A stretch of 64,000 nt of DNA from positions 3,621,158 to 3,685,157 of the forward strand of contig NC_019873.2 in assembly GCF_002234675.1 (NCBI RefSeq), written 5' to 3'. Position numbers and translations under genes: made by a program. The stretch's first letter is position 1; each line of letters starts with the position of its first letter. Positions 47,328 through 58,704 of this stretch are shown here, one piece after another. Source of the DNA: Oryzias latipes (taxonomy: Eukaryota; Chordata; Actinopteri; Beloniformes; Adrianichthyidae). The notes beneath the pieces are model-generated. The model had not been told where the DNA came from, searched no databases, and saw only the letters and a program-made list of their open reading frames with translations.

Positions 47328-49875
47328 TTGTCCTGTCCAACAGCTGGGCAAACAGATGAGAGCTGAGGGCCTCTTGTGTTGGACATATTTTATTTTAACA
47401 AGAGGGGTTATTCATCTTCAGACAAACCAAAGGTATGTCTGAATAAACCCCTTTTGTAATTGAGGCCAAACTTTATTAATTTCAATCATGTTTGAAAATC
47501 TTTGGTGTTGGACCGGACTGAAAAGGAAAGAGGGGAAGAAGAGAGAGGGACGTTAGAGAGAGAGAGGGGGGGGGGGGGGTAGGAGGGTGATAATAGGAGG
47601 GGAAGGGGGGTAAGACCATGAAGCAGCATAGAGCAGACAGGTTTACTGGTTGTTTATCATTACGGTACGGTTCAAATGTAGTACAAAAAGGGCGGGGCCT
47701 GTTCACACACACTCAAATATTATCAACACACCTGCTAGCTGCAAAAATGTCCACATGTCAACATGTACACAAAACAGATAGTGTTCACGAACGCATACCT
47801 ATGCCTTTAAACCAACTAGTGTGAAATCTTTCATTCATTCCCAGGAGGGGGGAACCCCGGGGAAAAAGGGGCGGCCCACAAGGGGTGTTATAAATATGGC
47901 CCGACCAGGCTCGGCCATGTTGGAAGTTTGGCGGGGCCCAGCGCCCAGGGGCAAGGACCAGGACCCACCCCCCAGGGACACGAACACCCACGGCTCAGGT
48001 GTAATATGAACCCCCCCACCGTGCGGAGAGAGCACCGCCGGGCCCAGGGAGCCGGCACCCAAGGGACACGGCCGCCATCGCCAAGGGGCCCGCACCCCCC
48101 ACCAGGGAAGGGGTAGGGGACAGATGGACCCAGGTCCCACCTTCCTTGTAAAATGTGTGTGCGTGTATGGGTGTTTGAGAGGGTGTTTGTGTGCATGTGT
48201 GTGTGTTTATGTTTGAATGTATATATTGAAGGGGGAGGGGTGTGTGTACTAAGGGGGGTGCAGTTAAAATTGGCGAGTAGGGCACTAAGGGGACATCTCC
48301 TGATTACTCACAGTGATGTCCCCTCACCCTCCACACCAAGGGGCCCTAAATGTCTAAGGTGCGGTTAAAATTGGCGGGTAGGGTGCCAGGAGGACATCTG
48401 CTGCTTGCTTGCAGTGATGTCCAAGCATCCCCCCTACCAAGGACCCTACATGTCTAAGGTGCAAATAAAACCGAAAGAGGGGGGGCCCACTCCATACGGC
48501 AACCATAGGAGGGGGGCCACTCCCAAGTAGCCCCCCCCCAAGGCGCATCGCAGGCTAGACCCCCCACCCCCTCACCCTAATATGAGGTTATATGAGGAAG
48601 GGGGTAAGTTGGGGACAGCTGGTAGACTGTCCCCCGGTGGTCAAACAGCCCTCCCCCAGCCCACCCCCAGCAAAGGGGCCAGGGCCACCCAGCCCAGGGG
48701 CCCCACCCCCGGAGGCGCCGACACCCCAGGCCCGGCACCACCCACCCCACACAGAGAGAGAGGAGCAAGCCCAGGCCCCCACCCCCAGACGCAGGCCCTA
48801 GAGGAGCTATGGTCAGGCCTCGACGGGACCGAGGAGGCCAACCGGCCGAGGCAACCACTGATTGCCTCAGCGGAGACCCCGACCCGTTAGCCCCCCCGAC
48901 CCGTACCAATAATGCCCCCCAGAACGCCCCCCCACAGGACAGGGCCGACAGGCCCCCCACCCCACCCCACCCTAGACCCCACAGCCGAAGCGGGTGACAC
49001 CCTGAGCGACCGGGGGCCCCCCGAGGGTTGTCCCGTCCCGTCCCAGAGCCAGGGAAGGGCCGATCCCAGCCCCAGGTGCAGATGGGCAGCCCATCCGGCG
49101 CCGCTGCCCCCCCCCCCCCCCCGAGCAGGGCCCCCCGCCAACCCCCCCCAGCACAGGCAAAGGGACCACCCCCCCAAGCCAAGCCAGACCACCCCCCCAC
49201 CCCCCCACCACGCACCCCCACACCCAAGCCCAGAGGACCACGCAGCGCCCCAGCCCGCCCCACCCAGGCACCGGACCAGACCCCCCGACCAAAGGAGCCC
49301 CCCACCGCCCCCGCCAGGCACCGGAAGCCCCGACCCCCACCCCAAACCGCGGCAGAAGGGCAAGGAGCAGCGACGACCAAGCCCCCCACCCCCTAAGTCA
49401 TGGAGTCAACCACAGGAGACCAGAGAGACTGAATTCTTTCAAAGTTGCTTGAGCTTTGGGCTGACATTTTTTCCAAGCTGATATGATCAAACAGCAGATT
49501 TCTGTGTTGACTTATGTTTATATTTTTCTTGTTTTTCCAATTTATTAAAATAGTTTTTTTGGCAATACAAAGAGTTATGAAAATGATAGATGCTAATCCT
49601 TCTTCTATATCGATGGCACTCATGTCACCAAGCACGCAAAGTGACGGTGAGGCAGTGATTGAAACCTTAAGCCAGACTGATAAATCGGCACATACCTGCT
49701 GCCAGAGAGCCTGGACAGGAGTGCAGAACCACAGTGCGTGCATGTAACTGTCGGGTAGATTATTATCACAGTGCTCGCAAATGTCTGAGTTACTGAGACC
49801 CATCTTGAACATCCTCTGTCCAGTGTAGTAAATTCTGTGAAGAGTTTTGAGATGGATTAGCTTGTCAGTAAGTTA
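47289..49875 (-). mobile_element. L1-type LINE, 5'-truncated, with long A-tail and GC-rich 3' UTR
   Basis: A T36 run at 47289-47324 is the poly(A) tail of a minus-strand insertion. Reading from the other side, codons from about 49875 to 49393 give the ORF2 C-terminus, with a C-X2-C/H/C knuckle (CEHCDNNLPDSYMHALWFC) and KKTILINWKNKKNINISQH. An extremely G-rich 3' UTR (49390-47840 on the sense strand) and the shared 3' terminal segment follow. The long tail suggests a young insertion. Long frames on both strands across 47.8-49.5 kb are compositional. Confidence 0.88.
48258..48465. repeat. Tandem duplication (~104-bp unit, 2 copies) in L1 3' UTR
   Basis: Two diverged copies each start GGTGC(A/G)GTTAAAATTGGCG and end in TGTCTAAGGTGC. 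Confidence 0.8.
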
Positions 49876-49959
49876 ACACTTCTCTTATTTTTGTCTTCAA
49901 TTATTTTTTGTCAATAACTCTACATTGTAAATCATTAGGAATCATTAGGATTCTGTTCT

Positions 49960-51120
49960 TAGTACTGCACCTTTCTGGACTGAGATATCAAAGGTTTTTC
50001 TAGGAATTTGGTGTAGCCACTCCTCTTGTTTGGGGGGGGGGTTACGGTCTCAAGTGCAATTGCTCTTCTCTGTTCTTTAACCAACACTGAGGTGTGTCAT
50101 AGGTTTGCCTTTACCATCATGTTAATCTGTATTTCCATCAGGATCTTTGCCCTTTCATTCTCTACGACTTTCAGAGGTGTTTCCCATTTTGACCTGGGGT
50201 TTCCAGTTCATATTCTGCACACATGTTCCTGTATATTATTCCAGCCACTTGATTGTGGCGCTCCATGTATGCTTTACCTGCCAGCATCTTACACCCTGCA
50301 GTTATGTGCTGGATTGTTTTAGGCGCCTCTTTGCACAGCCTACACCTCGGGTCTTGTCTGGTGTGGTAGATCTACACCTTGGGTCTTGTCTGGTGTGGTA
50401 GATCTACACCTTGGGTCTTGTCTGGTGTGGTAGATCTACACCTTGGGTCTTGTCTGGTGTGGTAGATCTATACCTTGGGTCTTGTCTGGTGTGGTAGATC
50501 TACACCTTGGGTCTTGTCTGGTGTGGTAGATCTACACCTTGGGTCTTGTCTGGTGTGATAGATCTATACCTTGGGTCTTGTCTGGTGTGGTAGATCTACA
50601 CCTTGGGTCTTGTCTGGTGTGGTAGATCTACACCTTGGGTCTTGTCTAGGGGTGGTAGATCTACACCTTGGGTCTTGTCTGGTGTGGTAGATCTACACCT
50701 TGGGTCTTGTCTGGTGTGGTAGATCTACACCTTGGGTCTTGTCTGGTGTGGTAGATCTACACCTTGGGTCTTGTCTGGTGTGGTAGATCTACACCTTGGG
50801 TCTTGTCTGGTGTGGTAGATCTATACCTTGGGTCTTGTCTGGTGTGGTAGATCTACACCTTGGGTCTTGTCTGGTGTGGTAGATCTGAGCCTCTATCGCT
50901 CTGGTGCTCAGGGCTTGTTCCTGAGCTGCCAGGATGAGTGCTTCAGTGCTGTCCTGTAGGCCAGCCCTTTCTAGCCATTGGTAGGACTTCTTGAGATCAG
51001 CCACTTCAGTTATGGTCCGTTGGTACATCCCATGCAGGGGTTGGTCCGTCCATGAGGATCTGTCCTCCAGCACTGTATCCTCTGCTCTCCATAGCTTAAG
51101 GCATTAACTGAGAACACAGT
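49960..51120 (-). mobile_element. RLE LINE, second copy, heavily expanded minisatellite
   Basis: Minus-strand frame 51073-50789 matches the LINE at 4.9-6.3 kb from SSWTDQPLHGMYQRTITEVA through the zinc-knuckle region. The plus-strand words CAGCCTACACCT and CACTTGATTGTGGCGCTCC match the other side of the repeat. The coding frame is destroyed by 17 repeat units, and the endonuclease end (49960-50200) is decayed. Confidence 0.8.
50342..50886. repeat. 32-bp tandem repeat, 17 units
   Basis: 545 bp = 17 x 32 + 1; one unit near 50640 has a 1-bp insertion (CTAGGGGTGG). The unit is the same as at 5527-5686 and lies at the same codons of the same LINE. Confidence 0.95.
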
Positions 51121-53119
51121 AGGTTGGGGCCTTGTGGGTGATTATATTATAAATGCTGAACACTGTTATAGCAGTTTTCTATCTTGATTTACCGCGCAAA
51201 TTGCTTAAGAGCCACACTCTCACTCGCCAATGCACACCCACTCTCACACTGATGGCAACTCCGCTACATGGCACCAACCTCCACCACCAGGAACAACGGA
51301 TTTGTAATTTATTGTGTGTTTGTGTGTGTTTTGCTGCTGGACACCTGAATTTCTCCCTTGGGAGATTTATAAAGTTTTTATTTATCTATTTTCGGTATTT
51401 TTTCGGTACAAAAAAGGCCGAAAAAACTTACTTACAAAGTGCATTTATTGGTTTTACATAACAATAAATATAATAAAATAATAAATAAAAATAATAAATA
51501 AAAGTAGAAACACTATTGGCTGCCATGAACCAAAAACTTAGGATATTAACACTGGCCTAAAAAAACATTTTAACTTGCACATTTTTTTTCTTGTACACCC
51601 GACTGTTACTGTCTCTGATGCCGTTTTAAGTTTGTTAACAGATTAGATGTGTTACTGTGGCATACACTATGTTTGTGTAACAGTGTCAACACACAGCATT
51701 CCACTTATCCAATTGTCTTTTTCTGTCATGGATGCTGACAACAAAGCCAAAGTGTTCCCCCCACACAGGAGAGTGTAAGGAGATGGGGGGGGGTCCTCAT
51801 CTCTGGCCTCGTGTCTGCATTAACCATATGTTGACATGCTAACTGTCCGTCACCTAATAGCGTCTCGGAGGAAACTCACGGCTAACATTACTTCTGCCTT
51901 GGCGCAAAGTTAATACAGTGGTGACCTGGGGGTTTAGCCCCGCTTATAGCCACTAAGACTCATGGGAAGTGTGAAACCTTGTGTCCTGAATTCTTCACCA
52001 TCACTGAGAGAGCTGCAAAGAGAAGTGAGGTTCATGTTGTTATGCTGTTTGTGTGTGTCCATAATAAATGGGTTTAATGCAGGAAAGGAGATGGAGCAAT
52101 CTATTTATTTGTCTACTCTCTCTCTGAGACTGTTTGAGGGCATGTGGAGTTTGGGGCAAGGACAGTCTTAGCAGCTAGTTAATTAGCAGCTGGGTCGTTA
52201 CAATGCATATGCGGGGGAAAAACGCACCGAAACGGTACAGAAGTGAACCGAACCGACACTGCTGCACCAAAACGTTTTAGCAACCAATGGTGTCATTTTT
52301 GTGCTAGTTAAACTTTGCATGAGTTCAAAAATATAGTATTTCCTGCACAATAAGGCACACTTAAAGCCTCAACTTTTTTCCAAAAAACGACAGTGCACCC
52401 TACAATACAGGAGCACCTTATGAATGGATTATTTCTTGTTGTGCCTACTGATGTCAGGAGCGTTTATCGAGGCCTGGGGTGGGCCGCATGCGTCCTCGAT
52501 CTGAAGCGAGACAGAGACGCCACATCTGACAGAGCTGTCCTGCTACAGCGCCTGCTGCTGGGTCCGCGGTTCTTCCTCGAGGGATCCGAGCCCACTCAGT
52601 GTTGCCTGGACCGAGGCACGCGTTGATGCTATGCTCAATGCTATGCCCCCCCCTAACACAGTTTACATCAGAGCATGAAACGCAATCGTCCTGCTGTCTG
52701 CTTTTTTATTTTATTTTAAGGAAACACCTTATCAGTTTTATTTATGTATTAGTACAAAAATAATATCAATACACACGACAAAGCTATCTCCTAACAAAGA
52801 TTTATGTGCTCTTAATGTGTAGTTTTTGAGTTATTAGTACAAAAACAGTATTTTTGACGGAAGATATATTAGAAGTTGTGAACTTTAAAGTAGAATAAAG
52901 TGACTTTGGTACATAATTCCAGTCCATGAATGGTAGCTATTGTTCTACATGTCATCCACTGTCATCTCACAAACATTTGTGTACTTTTACTGTGTAAAAT
53001 TTTAATTATTAGTTCATAAATATAGCATTTTAGACTAAAATACTGTATATGTTAATCTGGTAAATATTAAAAGTTCACTTTACAACCTTGAAATGGGATC
53101 CTGGTTGATAATGATGGAT
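51121..53119. other. FBXW4 intron 5; SINE scrap and possible hAT scraps
   Basis: 51150-51365 is a decayed minus-oriented copy of the tRNA SINE body (GGCACCAACCTCCACCACCAGG). 51370-51430 and 52200-52280 carry CGGTAC/ACCGAAAC words like hAT ends. No gene recognised. Confidence 0.35.
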
Positions 53120-53890
53120 GTCAAATGCTTCCTTTAGGTTTTTACTGTTTGCACACACTAGCTGGTATTTTGGCCTACTCTTTGAAGCCCATTTTCTTAG
53201 GAGCTATTATGTTTTGGTCTGTCGCTGGGCAACATGAACTTTCAGCTCCACAGATTCTCTATTGGATTGAGGTCATGGGACTGAGTAGGCCACTCCAGAA
53301 CCTTAAACTGCTTTTGACTTAGCCACTCCTTTGTTGCCCGGGCGATGTGTTTACAATCATTGCCACACTGGATGACCCAGCAAGTTTCATCCTTAATACT
53401 CTCACTGATGGAAGATTTTTGTCTAAAATCTCACCATACATGGTCACATCCAGCCTTTTCGTAATACATGTCAGTCGTCCCATCCCCTTTGCAGAAAAAC
53501 AGCCCTCTGCTTTACAGTAGGTAAAGAGTATTTTGATAGTTAAAGTTAAAGTCCCCCACTCCTCAAGTGGTAAGAGACAGCAGTGGTTTAACCCCCCAAT
53601 CCAACCCCTTAATGCTGATAGTCAAAATGGGACAATGAGTCCCATTTTTAGAATCTTTGGGATTCTCGATCGTGGATTTGAACTCACAACCTTCCAGCCT
53701 CAGGGTAGACACTCTTCCACATGGCCACTTAGTTGCTTGGCATACTTTGCCCTCCAAACACACTGAGTGGTGTTTATATCAAAGAGTTTCCCTTTGGTCT
53801 CGTCTGACCACATCCCCCTTTGGATCATGCAGATGGTCTCTAGCAAACCTTAGATGAGCAGGGACTATGCTGGTTTAAGCAGGGGGGGGG
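53120..53890 (-). pseudogene. Tc1-like transposase remnant split by a SINE
   Basis: The plus strand reads, in reverse, decayed Tc1 text: CTATTGGATTGAGGTCATGG, CCACTCCAGAACC and, after the interruption, TTTGGTCTCGTCTGACCAC. The halves are 53120-53545 and 53735-53890. Confidence 0.7.
53548..53735 (-). mobile_element. tRNA-derived SINE nested in a Tc1 remnant
   Basis: On the minus strand: A-box-like TGGCCATGTGG, B-box-like GAGTTCAAATCC, and a 3' tail of ACTTTAACTTTAAC. It differs from the family at 2.3 and 20.8 kb. Confidence 0.7.
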
Positions 53891-56149
53891 CTTTTTTTTT
53901 TTTTTTAGCACTGTAGGATTTTGATTCAGTATGTTACTAATGTTAGCTTTTCTTATTTTATTTTTTTTCCCCTTGTGGTCCCAGCTCTCTATACCTGGTG
54001 TGGTGACCCCTGGTGGGTGGGTCTGAGCTTTTTACTCACTGTTGTCAAGGAAGGTGGGAAAGACGTTCAATGTTGTTTTCTGTATCAAATCTTCTTAAAT
54101 TGTAATAATACAGGGTTAATATCTGTGCTAATATCCATTCATACTGTTAATTTAGATATTCAGAATTAAATGACGACAGCCATCTGTTTGTATGTTGGGG
54201 ATTTGTTAAGCTAATTTGGGACAAGAATTTTTTACAACTTAGAGTACTGTGGAAACATTTTCCAAAGGCCAAATAATATGCTTAATTATAAAGCTTTAAG
54301 CTACCTTATAATTAATTTAGGTGTAACGTCTTTTAGGGAGACTTATTGTTGCCTGCAGCTCTTTGTGCTACAAGAAAAAAAACTGTTTTTGGTACTTGCT
54401 CTGGAATAAACTGAAATAAGGATGAAATATTTACATCTTGACAATGTTGAGTTCTGCTTACTGTGATTTGTATGCATTAAGCAAATGTGTACACAATTTT
54501 GCAAATCTCTTAAAACAAAGTATTTGTACAGAAAGCAAGGGTAGCAGTAATCTAAATTTCATCAGCCCACTTTTTTATTTTGATTTACAGACATTTTAGT
54601 TTATCTGTGTTTATAATGTTCAAAGTAATATAGTAGATTTCTGACATCTTTATTACAAAACCAAACATATGACCATCTTTCTTCTACTTTTCTTTTAGTA
54701 AAAAGAGCACAATGAGCCAATGAAAACATTTGACCTAGCAACATTTGATTGCTTAAAAGTCTGTCCCGAGTTAAGTTTGCAGTTGAATAGGTTGGTGGAG
54801 ATAGTTATGTCGAGTCCCAGTCTGTTCCAACCCGGTGAACAGAGCAAAAGGGGGTAGCTGAGGAATGTCCTGGTGAGGTGACCCCATACACTGGAGACAC
54901 AAACAGAAGCCAAAAAGACCACAGGGGGTAGTGATGGAACAACAGGATATTTGTGTGTGCATATGTGCATTTGTGTGTATCAAAGTGAATGTCTGAGGGC
55001 ATGTAAATGCTTGCCCATGTATATCGGTGTGTGAGAGGCCACGGTGAGAAAAATCAGAGAAGACTGAAAGTGAAAGGGCGGGTGGGAGGGGGCATGTTGG
55101 GGAGTAAGGGTCACCTCTTGCAGCCTTTGGGCATTGTGTCTCTTCTTGACCAACATAAAAGCATCATAACCCTGTAAAGCTAAACATATTTAGAAACCAG
55201 GTAGAAAGTAGATACGCCTGAGACTCAAAGCCCAGGGTCAATCTGAACAAATTAACAACCCAGGGTGTGACGAGGTAAATCTAGACCACCCCCAGAGTCT
55301 ACAGCTAAATTGCTTACACATTCTGTTTGTAGTACTGTGAGCTTGCTTGCAATCATGCATTGTTGCAGCAAATAAAATATCTCTTTATTAAAAGGAAATT
55401 ACTTTTTATTTGTGTCATTTCCCAAAAGAAGACATCAAATCTAGAAAGCCAAAACGAATAGCAGTATCTTCATCTTTATTTGCATCTCTGCCATCAGTCC
55501 CATTAAGGCAGGTTTTCTGCTTGCCGACACCTGCCTTGATGTTGGTATCTATTAATGTAAATTGTAAACAAACAAAAAAGAAGTTTCTAGACAAATTGTG
55601 TTTTTAAGAAATTCATGTTGTATCACAATGTACATCTCTTTATAAGTATATCCATCTTTTAAGTATTTTTTAAGATGCCAAAAAAACTGCATCATCAGAA
55701 TTAAAAATTCGAAAAATGATGGGAGTGGAGCAGTATAGGAAAACGTGTTGATTGCTTTTTCTCCTGGTGAAAAAATTGTTGTCTTGAATGTTTCTCCTTT
55801 TTTTATTGGGCTATGGCAATGGAATTATTGTTGTGGCTAATATTAACTTAGTTAGCTGATCCATTACAATTAAAATAATGGTTTCTGCACCCTACCTGTT
55901 TTTAATTAGTTATTACCAAATTATCTGCAGGCCCAGAGTATGCCTTATTTTAGGTGTTGCATACGTACAAAGGGAAATATTAATCATTTTCATTTATGTC
56001 ATTCTAAGTTTTAAATTTAGTTGCACAGTTAAAACTGACTATAATTATTACTGTAGAAAAAAACTGTTTTTTTCTTCAGTTGGGGTCAAAGCTTTAAAGC
56101 TGCAGGCAAAAACAAATTCATTAGCTACCAGACATTCATTTTCAATTCA
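53891..56149. other. FBXW4 intron 5, unassigned
   Basis: AT-rich apart from 54750-55140, which is more balanced and contains GTGTGT-rich text. No gene or repeat boundary recognised. Confidence 0.35.
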
Positions 56150-57229
56150 ATTCAATTTCTTTTTTTCAAACACAAATGACAATAAACACAAGAGTTTAAA
56201 ATAGACAGATAAAACAAGACAGTGTGCTTGAAAAGGATTGGGTTGAGGAAAAATCTTGTATGATCCCACCCCTAACTGATGATCTACGTATTTCTATTTA
56301 CAGTTTTGTACATGTTAAACATTCACATTGCTCTGCATTCTGAAGTGACATTTTTGTATTTAATGATCATTTCTTGCCTTGTACAGTTCCATCAGTGACA
56401 TCTTGTAGGTTTTTTAAATACATGTAAACGTTTGCTTTGTTTTAAACCTTCATCCAGTCTGTTCCATAAATCCACATCACAAATTGATGAGCACATTTTT
56501 CTTTTTTGTAATGCAAATTCTCTGCTTTTTAAAGTTTAGCTGATTTCTTAAATTGTAACTCCCATCTCTGTATGTGAACATTTGTTGTAGGTTTATAAGT
56601 TATTTCTGGCTTTATTCATGATGAGTGCTGTTTTAAGTTTCACTAGTTCCCATAATTTCAATAAAACCAATTTTAAAAATAGTGTTTTTGTGTGCCCCAT
56701 AATCCACACCATGAACTATACGAATAGCTTTTTTTGTAAGATATACAAATACTGTAGATTTGTTTTATACGTTTTTCCCCAAACTTTAACACTGTATTTT
56801 AAATGTGGTAGTATTATGGATGAATATATTAGTAGACATGCTTTGTGAGTGCATGACGCGTTGTTCCCAAAACATCTATGCTTTTAGCAAGTTTAGCTCT
56901 GACTTGCTTTATTTGTGGCTTCCGGTTTATTTTGTCGTCCGTAATGACTCCAAGGAACTCACTTTCAGTCACTCTTTCCAAAAAATTATAATCAATAGCA
57001 ACTTTTATTTCTAAATCTGCAGGAATGTGGTGATTTCCAAAAATCATGAATTTAGTTTTAACATTGAGTGAGAGTTTATCTTTGTCGAAACATTGTTTTA
57101 GTTTCCCTAATTCTGTATTTACTATCTTTACTGCTTCACTGAGATTCTCCCCTGTACATATCATACTTGTGCCGTCGGCATATAAAAAGTATTTGAGTGT
57201 ATTTGACACCATGTGTATGTCATTAATGT
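56150..57229 (-). mobile_element. Non-LTR retrotransposon 3' half
   Basis: Minus-strand frame 57212-56829 (127 codons) has FLYADGTSMIC, the RT active-site box with the second catalytic Asp replaced by Gly, then DKDKLSLNVKTKFMIFGN, FLGVITDDKI and KLAKSIDVL. The ORF is frameshifted downstream. The 3' end is in a TTCAATTCAATTCAATTTC tail near 56150. The Asp-to-Gly change alone would abolish activity. Confidence 0.8.
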
Positions 57230-58345
57230 ACAGTCAGGACCATAAATATTTGGACAGAGACACCTTTGTCTTCAACAAGATCAGGTGACTGACTTGGCCA
57301 TTCAAGAATATTCCACTTCTTTGCTTTAATAAACTCCTGAGTTGCTTTGGCTGTATGTTTTGGGTCGTTGTCCATCTGGATTATGAAACGCCGCCCAATC
57401 AGTTTGGCTGCATTCACCTGGATCTGTGCAGACAGTTTGTCTCTGAACACCTCAGAATTCATTGGGCTGCTTCTGTCCTGTGTCACATCATCAATAAACA
57501 CTAGTGTCCCAGTGCCACTAGCAGCCATGCACTCCCAGACCATCACACTGCCTCCACCGTGTTTTACTAATGATGTAGTGTGCTTTGGATCAGGAGCTTC
57601 TCCACGCCTTCTCCATACTTTTCACTTTCACTTCATTCTGGTCGGTTGATTTTGGTTTCATATGTCCAAGGAATGTTTTTCCAGAACTGTGCTGGCTTTT
57701 TTAGATGCTTTTTAGCAAAGTCCAATCTAGCCTTCCTATTCTTGAGGCTCATGAGTGGCTTGCATCTTGCAGTGTACCCTCTGGATCTACTTTCATGCAG
57801 TCTTCTTTTGATGGTAGACTTGGATATTGATCCGCCTACCTCCTGGAGAGTGTTGTTCACTTGGTTGGCTGTTGTGAACGGGTATCTCTTCACCATCATC
57901 CACCACTGTTGTCTTCTGTGGAGGTCCAGATTTTTTTTGCGTTGCTGAGTTCACCAGTGCTTTCTTTCTTTCCAAAGATGTACCACACTGTTGACTTTGC
58001 TACTCCTAATACTGTAGCAATTTCTGCCATGTTTTTCTTTCTGTTTCTCAGCTTAATGATGGCTCCTTTCACCTGCATGGAGAGCTCCTTTGACCGCATG
58101 TTGTCTATTCACAGCAAAATCTTCCAAATGCAAGCATGAGTCCTCTAATCAACTCCAGGCCTTTTATCTGCTTCACTCATAATGACATAACAAGGGAATT
58201 GCCCACACCTGCCTATGCAATAGAATGGTAGTCAATTGTCCAATTACTTAGGAGCCCATGAAATGACAGGATTGTGTTTAAAAAATGCTTTAGTTTTTCA
58301 CATTTTTATGCAATGTTTTTGTTCAACCCATGGAATAAAAATGAA
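57230..58345 (-). pseudogene. Tc1-like transposon with broken transposase
   Basis: The left terminus TACAGTCAGGACCATAAATA begins at 57230, directly after the LINE. Three minus-strand frames (58099-57896, 57899-57633, 57546-57223) cover the helix-turn-helix region, the linker and the catalytic part. The first catalytic block reads PWTYETK, with Tyr where the family has Asp. The second reads MDNDPKHTAK. The third stops at SPDLVEDKG. Frameshifts separate the pieces. A matching right terminus was not found. Confidence 0.82.
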
Positions 58346-58394
58346 TTTTTATTTAAAATTCACTTTGGTAATGTACAGAAACTAAATTAGAAAG

Positions 58395-58640
58395 AATGTG
58401 TCTTTGGGTTTTGCCATCGGCTGCAAACTGGAAACATCTGAAGAAGTGATGGAGAGGAGGTCACTGAACAAGCTCTTATTCATCATGGACAACCCAGACC
58501 ATCCTCTCCACTCTGTTTTGGACAAACAGCGGGGTTCCTTCTCTAGAAGGCTCAGACAGCTCCGCTCCAAAACTGTCCGTTACAGGAAATCCTTCCTACC
58601 CCATACAATACCACTGTACAATAATTAACAGTGCAACAGA
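58395..58640 (+). mobile_element. Non-LTR LINE C-terminal fragment
   Basis: LNKLLFIMDNPDHPLHSVLD, then SRRLRQLRSKTVRYRKSFLP, then a stop. Same family as the LINE split by the 1.2-kb element at 12.7-13.9 kb, and useful as its intact reference. Confidence 0.7.
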
Positions 58641-58704
58641 TGCCTTTTGCACATTTTCTTGCACATTTTTGCACATCTTTACCTGTACCGTCTGTAAATA
58701 GCTT

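Noticed and set aside
46899..47366. 155-codon frame with a Phe run
   Set aside because: It runs into the antisense poly(A) tail of an L1; no domain.
48577..49481. 270-codon Gly-rich and 189-codon Pro-rich frames
   Set aside because: Same cause; the real coding part of this element ends at 49393 on the minus strand.
50342..50886. CRISPR-like array of 32-bp repeats
   Set aside because: Units are directly adjacent with no spacers and encode LINE codons; this is a eukaryotic minisatellite.
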